A DNA stretch of 64,000 nucleotides, taken from positions 116,642,025 through 116,706,024 of the forward strand of contig OX104134.1 of assembly GCA_944470555.2 (NCBI GenBank), in the 5' to 3' direction. Position numbers and translations under genes: made by a program. Each line of letters begins with the position of its first letter. The first letter of the stretch is position 1. Positions 1 to 9,800 of the stretch are shown here, in pieces. This DNA comes from Heterobilharzia americana (taxonomy: Eukaryota > Platyhelminthes > Trematoda > Strigeidida > Schistosomatidae). The notes beneath the pieces were generated by a model. That model was not told where the DNA came from, did no database searches, and worked only from the letters and a program-made list of their open reading frames with translations.

Positions 1-118
1 TCAATTTAACAACCACACTCGGACGAATCTTACATACGCTTATCTCAGAGACACAGCATACATCCATGGCTAGAGATTGCAGATTTGGAAAGCGATGCCG
101 AGGGCTTGTCTCATTCGT
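1..118 (-). mobile_element. LINE endonuclease-domain fragment
   Basis: On the minus strand, bases about 80 to 39 read QSLAMDVCCVSEI. This resembles the start of the endonuclease domain in the trematode LINE family whose 3' ends also appear at 5.3 and 7.1 kb. Stops lie just outside this stretch, so it is a short decayed piece. It sits downstream of the last visible exon of the left gene, inside its next intron or beyond it. Family assignment is from memory of schistosome LINE proteins, not from a search. Confidence 0.5.
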
Positions 119-173
119 ATTCAACACAAATAACATGAAATGGCTGGACAAAATACATACAATTTCAACTTAC

Positions 174-819
174 TTGGCAGGACTGATACAAATGTCCTGG
201 TGTGTTCTGAGTGAAATTTGTCGACAGAAATGAAGTACCGCCACCAGCAGATGGTGGTGGTGCTGGTGGTACCGACTGAAGCATGAAGTTTGTTGTTTCA
301 TTTGAATTATGCAAAAAGTGTGGTAAATTTGAAACAGAGGCAGCCATTTGTGGTGTAGTTGTATTCACTAGATTTGTACCACCAAGCAGACCAGTTGAAT
401 ATGGATAACATCCTGGAGGACTGGAATGTGTACATGAAGTTGAGAAAAAATTTTGATTAACCGGATGAAAGATGGTTGGGTAGAGTGATGTAAGCGGCGA
501 CGATGTTGATGATGAAGTCGGATTGTTGATAGCACCACCAATGACAGCGATTGATGCGGAAGGAGGCGGTGCCGCCAAAACAGAATGTCCTAAACTTAAA
601 GGATTTTGTGTATCAATGAGTAGATCACCAGAGAGATTATTGTTCAGATTTTGTGAAAACATTGTTCCAGCATAATTTTGTGATGGTTGTAGAAAGTTGA
701 ATGCTGTACCACCGAGTCCACCACCCCAGCAGGCAGTAGATGTGCTGAAGCTTGAGGGAATTGGAAACTATTTGGACATGGAATAGGACCAGTTGGATGA
801 AGTACGAAACTAGGTGGAC
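174..819 (-). CDS. Exon 6 of the left gene, with a frameshift
   Basis: The acceptor is a pyrimidine-rich tract ending TCAG before 819; the donor is CAA|GTAAGT at 173. From 819 the expected frame (phase 1 in) reads a Pro-rich segment starting PPSFVLHPTG as far as about 730. The coding-like signal then moves to another frame, starting GGLGGTAFNF, which stays open to the donor. The switch lies near the run of four C on the plus strand at 724-727. One missing base there would explain it, so an assembly error, a real indel or a pseudogene are all possible. The downstream part holds APPPSAS and PPAPPPSAGGG motifs and many Asn, Ser and Thr residues. Confidence 0.7.
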
Positions 820-3800
820 CTGATTATTAGAAGAAATAAAAAAAAAGTAAGGTACAGTGTTCATACCTCACATTGTTCGGGAGCAAAGAAACCAAAGGAA
901 TAACCGGGAAACACAAAGAATCCCAGAGAATTTTTAGAAGCCTGGCATTCGTTCGGGTCAGTCAGCGATCAACAGACATACTGACATTGGCCCAGTCTAT
1001 TAATTAATAAAGCACAACAAGAGTGTCAAAGTTTGTGTCAACAAATATGGAAAAAATGACAAGAGTTTGTTAGAAACAGCCAATCACGTTAAAGACGCCA
1101 TAGCCCACTTCTTTTTGAAGTTTGTACTGATGATGGTGCTGCCTAGAATGACAATAAAAGCTTCACGATTAAACCATGCAGTTCAGAGAACATAACACCA
1201 TCAAAATCATCCTCTTGAGATACAAATATTCTCCATTATAGTATAAAGATACCCAACCAACAACAGCATCAATAACAAGCACTAATCACCATCAACGGGA
1301 GAAACTGAAAGGAAGTTGTCTCTTTCACCTACCTACTTACCTACCTACCTGCCTGCTTGCCTACCTACCTACCTACCTACCTACCTACCTACCTACCTAC
1401 CTACCTACCTACCTACCTAGGCAGCATCTTCTCAACTACAGGCGGCCACAGCACAGATGAGGGTGTCAAAGCCAGGATCAGGAAGACAGCAAGATAGGCC
1501 TTCACTAACCTGAAACCAGTATGGAGATCTACTGCACTCCGCATAAAGCGTGAACAACACCCGGATTTTCAACACTAATGTCAAGTAAGTCAGTGCTTCT
1601 ATATATGGTTCAGAAACTTGGCACATCACGAGAAGCATTTCCAACAAACTATAGACACACGTCACGTCAACAGCTGCCTACGCTCACCCGATACTGAAGA
1701 TCAGATGGTCAAAATAATGAGAATAAGCAACTCTGGCAGGCATGCAGACAGGCTGGCTGGCAACCAACCAACTAACCGAGAACCCATCGCTCGACAAATA
1801 TGCAGAAGAAAGTGGAGATGGATTTGGTGTACATTGAGAAGACCATTAGGGGACAACCATGCAACAGACCAGACCCTCGAGTGGAATCCAAAGGGGGAAA
1901 CGACGAGTTGGGCGTCCGAGGGTGACATGGAGGAGATCGTGTGAGGGAGAAATGAAAGCGTATGGGCAGTCGTGGAACCAGATTCAAAAGACTGGAGACA
2001 ACAGAGTGCAACTGAGGTGTGCTACTGAAGCCCTATGTTCTACTAAGAACTAAAGAGACAAATAATAATGATAATAATCGTAATAAGTGTAGACTTTCAG
2101 TTTGGGATCCATGTGACAACCGAAGTCAATGGTTGGAGTTTTTATGCAATATAGCTCGAAACTGGCTGACAATTAGAACCTGTGTCATTCGTCACCGAAA
2201 TGAGAGGCTTTACCAATAAGCTGTTCAGGCAAAAATCAGCTGACTATTTTTACATCTTAGAAGAAAAAAAGGAAGAATGAGGAAAATATAATCAAACTAA
2301 ACTCGAGGCTTGTCACATGAAAACTCTTGAAGATATCTGCAGGTATTTATTGGAGGATCTAATGGTGTGCTTCACCTGAAGTCTGTAGAAAGAAAGCTCC
2401 AACCTCAGTTAATGTGAATAAGCTTCGTACTTTGTGTCACACTAGGAAGCAACTGAAAGTCTGTTGACGCTACTCCTGCATTGTGTACTGCTGAACAGAG
2501 AGAATATTAAGACCGGTTATGTCAACGAAGATATTTCACTAAGTAGATGGTGGGAGACTGTGGTTAACCGGTTGAGAAAGTTGACTTTCAACCAATGGCG
2601 GGTCACGATTCAAGTACCGCTTCACCTACCGGGTATGGGCAGCCAGAAAGTATTTTTATTAGTCTTCATACACAAGTGTGGCTCATTGCCGTCTAATGCA
2701 AAAATATGTGCATAAAGTTCCTTGAGTGGATTTCAGTTTTTTTGCGGTTTTGAAGCCCACTTAATATTAAACAACTTGCGGTATCTCTGGTGCCGACTGG
2801 AGAGATATTTGACTAACGGTTAAAAGATAAGTATATTGCGTTGAAGTCTGCTATATCAGTATATATAGTAGTGAGACATGGCGGTTGAAAGATGTGAAGA
2901 GATTTAAGGTTTTTGAGACAGACCTATCTCAGTGGCCCAACTCACATATGGTAGAATCGCCATGTGAACAGTACTGAGATTCGGTGAATGCTAGGCGAGC
3001 TCAACAAGTCAATGGATGAGGTCATGAATCCCTAAACATGCTTTACGCATGCTGATTTACTGCCCACATCAACATGTAATGCTCATCGATGTAGGATTGA
3101 TTAGGAAGGCTGAGGATATTCAAACGCAGACCTGCTACCACTCCAAGAAGTCTTTGGCTGTTCTTCTGGGCTGTATAGCGAGGTATATGTTGTCTGGCTG
3201 GTATCGTCGAGATAAAAAAAGCAGTGAACGCTACTTACAAGAATGTATACAAGCAGTATATAGTGAACGAGCAAACGCACTCAGCCGCCTTGTGTACATT
3301 CAGGGAGTAGGCGGCAATGGGCTACACCTATTTTGTGAGGGCTGCTAGTGATACTTAGTACGTGGATGCCCAAACCTCGGTAGGTGGGGCAGGGCTCGAA
3401 ACAGTGGCCCATCGGTTGAATGTCATCTCCCTAAGCCAAACTCAAAACCAGTGGTGTGAACTTTTCGATTTCAGTCAGTTCGATATATAGCACAACAATA
3501 ATCTTATGTTCTCAGATTAACATCCATCATTTATCACTTTCATTTAAATCATTTAAATACTCGAATTGCAATTGGGGAGATGTTGGTTCGAACCCGACTG
3601 TCTAATGAGGTTGGGTAAGCGAACAAACGAATAAATGGAAAATCAAGCAAAACCACCATGTACTTACCTACAAATTGTGGCACAGGTGTCATATTGAAGA
3701 TTTGAAGTGGAGGACATGGTACAGCTGGTGTACCTGCTGGTATCGGTATTCCAGAACTAGGATTGATAATATTTTTCAAGCTTGTATTTCCTACTGAAAC

Positions 3801-6800
3801 TGGTAGTGTCGCAGACATGCTGCCGATAAAAGGCATAAAATGTACACCAGACTGAGATGGTAACGATGGAAGCGAAGTCTGTGAAGTGAACGATGGAGTT
3901 GGTTGTGGGCCAACAGATAATAATGGTAGGACTGATTGGCCAACTGCTGGACGACCTCTTACACTAAATATGCTTGACATATTCATTGTATTCATTGCGC
4001 ATGTACCAATTATAGGGGTGATGGAAATCGGAATAGAAGTTGTACCAGTAGAAATAGAATTGGTCATGCTAGGAGACGAAAAACTGGATACTTCAACTGT
4101 ATTAGGCTGATTAGAAGATTTTGAACTGTAGGATACAGATGATGATGATGACACAGTACCAACTTCATGTTTGGTAACAGAAGATGGAATGGAACTATGT
4201 ACACACATAGTTGGGCTTGTCACAACATCCTGAGGAGTAGGTTTGATTGATCTCAATGATTCATTTCTTTAAATTAGTTAAAAGAAAATTTCGGTAAAAA
4301 ATAAATCATCAACTGATACCCGTTGAACAAGATGTGTCTATCTCAACTCAGTAGTCCCGTGGATAACACTAGTATTCAAAGTAGCTTGCTGGGGGGTTCG
4401 AGTCTAACCTAGAACACCGACGCTGGAATTCCAGTGTACTCAAACGATGAGTTCTCAGTAGCAAGAAACGTTTATTGTTAAATTCATCCTACTAACAAAA
4501 GCTTAAAGTAAAAACAGTTTGTCGACCTAAATGACTGACTATATTCGTCTACCTGAGAAAGCTTTGATAGATTGATCATTTTATACTGACATTTCGATTG
4601 AAAACAGACTCAGTTAAAGATTTTTTTATCAGATATTATCCTTCTATACCCACAAACTTGACAAATTAAGAACTTACGAAATGGTATAATCAGGTCCAAC
4701 AGATGACATTCTTATAGGAGCCACAGTTGCTAGAGCAACTGGAGTACTTGTATGATGTCTGTCTGAAGAATAGCTTTTGTTGGAAGCACTCATCGGATGG
4801 AGGTTCGGATGTGTAGGTAAACTTGAAGAGAATGATGAAGATGATGATGCTAGATCAGGTAACGACATGGTACTGATTACACTAACTGAAGCTTCACTAA
4901 CTTCCGGAACAGTGGTGATGGAAGCTTGGGTATTTTCGGTTATTGTACCTAAAAGATTTATAAAAAACAAACACGTCGATCACAACTGGATTAAAATGAG
5001 TATATATTTACAGTGATTTCAGAAAAATCCCTTGAAAACCAGAATTTACGCCTTCACACAACAGGTGTGAGACTCATTGCCTGATGCTGACTGACAACTG
5101 ACAAAATCAACGTCAAACCTCACACACAGAAGTGTATCGGTTCAGGTTGCCACACTTCACAGTAGTACACAAAGAACAGGTGGATAGAAAAGGAATGATA
5201 CCAAAGGAGACAAAGTTGTGTGAGAGAAGAAACAATTAGTGCAAATATTCAATCTTCAGATGTCAAGGAGTAAATAAATCTGCGCCATTGTGACCGATTT
5301 TCAGCCATGCCACTAAGATTCCTCAGTCACTGATTCCTGTCATCTTGGGGACCCCAATGAGAGTCTACATCTCCCTCACACGGCTGAGACCAACAGTTAC
5401 AGACTTTATCGACTGGTGCCACGTCTTGGTCTGGCCGTTCTGAACCGTCTTCCAACCTGATCCAACTTCCCCCAGTATGACACGTCAAAGCAGGGAGTGC
5501 TTCGTCATGCGCACCATATGTCCATGCCATGCCATCTCAGTCGATGTTGGTTCACAATCTCATCAATCGACTTGCCTGTCTTGCCAAGTACCCTTCACCT
5601 GACTTCAACATTGCTCATTTGGTGATTCCATCAAACGTGAGCAATGCTATGAAAACACCTGTGATCAAGACCCTATGACTGCTAAGTATCTACTGTTTTT
5701 AACGGTCATGTCTCACAGCCGTATAGCAGGACAAAAAGGAATGCAGAGCAGCGTCATATTTGTAGAATCTGACAAAATACATCAGTGAATCTACTCAACT
5801 GAATACTGGGTACAGATATGCGAATTTTCCCCGTGTTATAATTCTTATCAACAGGAGACCGTTCAGACAAGTGTATATGCTGAAGTAGGGAAATAAACAC
5901 TGTATTCAACCAACTTACTTTCTGTGAATATGGAGCATATACATTGGTAATCATAGTAAGACAAAAAACCTTACAGGAAAGGGATTCTTCTTACGTAGAG
6001 TCAAACTGTGTACTATTTATTTTTTTCCTTTTTATAGGAAATCTGACATTAGCCTGGTCTTATTCAAGCTGCAAAATGGATTTCAAAGCCCCACTCAGGT
6101 AAGATGTAGCATAAACTTGAAGATGGAGTTCTAAACAAATCATCTTGTATTCTCGTCAGTTTCACAACATTCTTAATCCTTTACACTCAAATTACAAAAC
6201 AATTTCTATTTTATCAACGGATATTCTTACTACTGCTTAATCTAAAAGTAGAGTTGTGACTCAGTGGTTTAGGGAAATGACTCAACCATTGGGTCACGGG
6301 TTCGAGCCCCGCTCCACCTGCTGAGAGTTGGGCAGCCAATTAGTATCACTAGCCCTCACAAAATAGGTGTGTCTCATTGCCCATAGCACGGATGTGCACA
6401 AGGTGGCTGAGAGCCTTTCGTTTGTTCTTCTTGTCGCCCAGTTTAAAAAAGGTTAAAAAACATAAAATTACAAACTGACCACTCACTTGAAATATTGGAC
6501 AGTAATGAATTGTTTACAACATTGACCACACTGTTTTCAGACTCAATAGGTGAAATATCATCAACCCCTTGTGTATCCACAGTTAACGGTCGATCTTCTA
6601 GGTCTAAGTCGTCTTCATCTTCCACATTGAGATCACAAGAAGGTTGTTTTGAATCGGAGAGTGAATGTCTCCCGCTTATGGGCATTTCATTAACACCCTT
6701 CGTAGTATTATCGTTAGGTTTAGGTGAATTCGGTTCTTTTACTGTTGAAGAGTAAGCATTGTCAAGATCAATCGGTCCAGTTGAAACGGCGACTTGAATA

Positions 6801-9800
6801 CCATTATTCGCATTATCTTCCAATTTCAGAATCTAGAAAATTAGATGTGGATTTTTTAGTACTATCGGTAAAAACAAAAAGACAATTGAATTGTATGATC
6901 TAGTAAAAATGTGCATTAAAATGGAACCAGTTAAATATAAGTATCACAATATTTAGTATAGACTGGGTAGATTACAATGAGGTTAAAAACAACAACATGA
7001 AAGTCTCTCTGTGAACTTAACAGCCAGCACTCTAGAAAATTACATGATGGTTAGCAAATAAATGTTGCAACACTAACTTATTCAACATGAGGTTGTGAAC
7101 CCTAAGTCGACTGAGACGGTTTGGACATGAACTGCACATGACGAGTCACCGCCACCTACCTCGCTCTGCAATGCTAAGGGGAGTTACATCAGGTTGGAAG
7201 ACGGTTCAGGATGGCCAGACCAAGACGTGACACCAATCGAACACGTCTGTGACTGCTGGTCGAGCCATGATGGGAGATGCAGACTAGCTGGTTGGAGTCC
7301 CTGACACGACAGGAACCACTGGTTGAGGACTCTTAGTGATATAGCTGGAAACCGGTCACAATGGCAGAGACGAAACCACTCCTCGACATTAAGGGCTTGA
7401 GTATACGCACTATCTTTTATCTTCAGATTATTTATTCCGAAGCAATACCTTGTCTCCTTTGATACCACTCCTTTTCAATCCACTTGTTTATTGTGTCCTC
7501 CTGGGAAAACATGGCAACTTGAGCATACTGAGTTTTCGAGTGGCTATCATGATGTCTCCAAGAACATCGAGGGCTCTCTTTCATGCAGTGGGAACCAATC
7601 TCCTTCTGCAGGATCAGGATCATGACAACAAGATTCAAGTGAAAAGGAAGGAAAGTCACAATCATACAATGCTACGCTACACACCTACAAATAATGCAGA
7701 TCAAGAGAGGAGGGAGGAATTCTACAGACAACTACAATCAGTAATGGACAAGACCACACCCCAGTTGGCGATGGCGACATCAAAATTCATTCTAATGTGT
7801 GGGGTGACATGAATGCCAAACTGGGAGCTGACAACACAGGAACAGAACTCATCGTGGGTCGAGAGGCACTCGGTGAAATGAATGAGAATGGAGCACTCTT
7901 TGCAGACTTCTGCGCATTCAACGATTTGGTGATTGGAGTCAGGCAGTGTGTACAAACACAAGCATATTCACAGGGCAGTGACATGGATTTCACCAGATGG
8001 ACACACTACACTAAAAATCAGATCGACTTTATCTCAATGTGAAGAAAGTGGAAACACAGACTACTGGACACAAGATCAGATCAAGAAGGGGAACAGATGT
8101 AGGTTCATACCACTCACTATCTAGTGCAAGGAACCTTGAAAATCAAGATGAAAACCTTCAAAGAAGTTGGTGATAGGCCACAGTTCAAGTTGAACACCCA
8201 GAACAGAAACTGAAGGACGAAACCACAAAGGACATCTTCACATCAGTCAGCCATCAGAACAAAACGGAAGACATTGAGCAACATTCCTGAAGGATCGGGC
8301 GTGGAAGAACACTGAAACTCTTTGAAAGCTATGTGGAAAGAAACCTGCATAACCGCATTAGGAAGGAAGAGGGAACAAGACAAGGAATACGTCTCCACGG
8401 ACACATGGGAGCTGGTAGAGCAGGGAGAGAAAGAGGGTGAAGCAGAAGATGAACAAGTGCAGTGCAGTGCAGTGCAGTGCGGGGATGAACAACAAAAAGA
8501 GGAACTAAACACAACCTATAAAACACTACACTGGACAAAGAAGTGAAGAAGAGTGCGCGCAAAGACAAAAGACACTTCTACGACACACTGGCAGGTGAAG
8601 CACAACACGCTGCAGGTAGGAGAGACAGACACCTGACAACACTATATCAAATAACCAGGTTACTATCTGGGAGGGAAGAGATCAACGCAGACGAAACCAA
8701 TGAAAGATAGTGAAGGAAACCTAGTTATTATCACCAAAGAGGAGAAACAAAGGAAATGATGGGCTGATCACTTCAAAAAGCTCTTGAATCGACCACCAAC
8801 ACCACCTGCAACTCGTCCAGAAATACCATCAGCATCCCAACCACAGAACTACCAGTGAACACAAGCAGCAGGACCAGATGGAATTCCGCCAGAAGCACTG
8901 AGAGCAGACACAGAGACAACAACGGACACGCGCACACCACTATTGCTGAAGGTCTTCAAGGAAGGAAGGAAGGAAGGAAGGAAAGGTACCTGCCAACTGA
9001 TTGGAAGAAGGGCTACCTTATCAGTGGACTCCTGAAGAAGGGAGACCTCAGTCTTAGCAACAACTGGCACGGAATCATGCTCCATCCTTGTCCACTTAAT
9101 GCAGAATATTAAGCCGCATCAACCTGGAGAGACTAGAAGATGCTCTCAATCAAAAATTACGACCGGAACAGGCTGGATTCAGGAAGTACAAATCATGTGC
9201 GGATCAAATTGCAACGATTCGTTATGCACCATCATAGAACAGAGTATAGAATGGCAGTCAACTCTCTACCTCAACTTCATCGACTTTGAGAAGGCCTTCG
9301 ACAGCGTCGACCAAGAGGTAATTCGCCAGGTAGCTGCTTCAACACTACGGAGTGCCACAAACCTGTATCAACCTCATTCAACATGCCAAGTAATTCACAA
9401 TGGAAAGCTCAGTGATGCCTTTGAAGTATACGCAGGAGTAGGACAAGGCTGCCGCCTACTATCACCCATCATCTTCCTGATTGTGGTCGACTGGACCATG
9501 CAACAAACTGTGAGGAGCGAGAAGATGGACATACGCAGTCTGGACCGAGGAAAATACTCTAGGAGATCTGGATTTCGCCCATGTGGAACTAAACCAAAGA
9601 TCCACAGGCGAAAACCAACAAGTTGACAGAAGAGGCAGGGCAGCGAAAGAAGACGGGACTTCAGGTGAACGTGGAGAAGACAGGGGTGATGAAGATATCC
9701 AACCAACAACAGCATCAACAACAAGCACTAACCACCATCAACGGGAAAACCGAAAGGAAGTTGTCGCTTTCATCTACCTACTTACCTACCTACCTACCTA

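Noticed and set aside
3595..3605. tRNA gene suggested by a perfect B box GGTTCGAACCC
   Set aside because: No cloverleaf can be drawn around it and there is no matching A box at the right distance; more likely a SINE remnant.
3886..4110. Plus-strand 74-codon frame
   Set aside because: Shadow of exon 5 of the minus-strand gene.
8243..8568. Minus-strand Cys/Ser-rich frames of 79-89 codons, repeated at 51834-52159
   Set aside because: Antisense shadows of RTE copies B and C; they occur identically in both copies.
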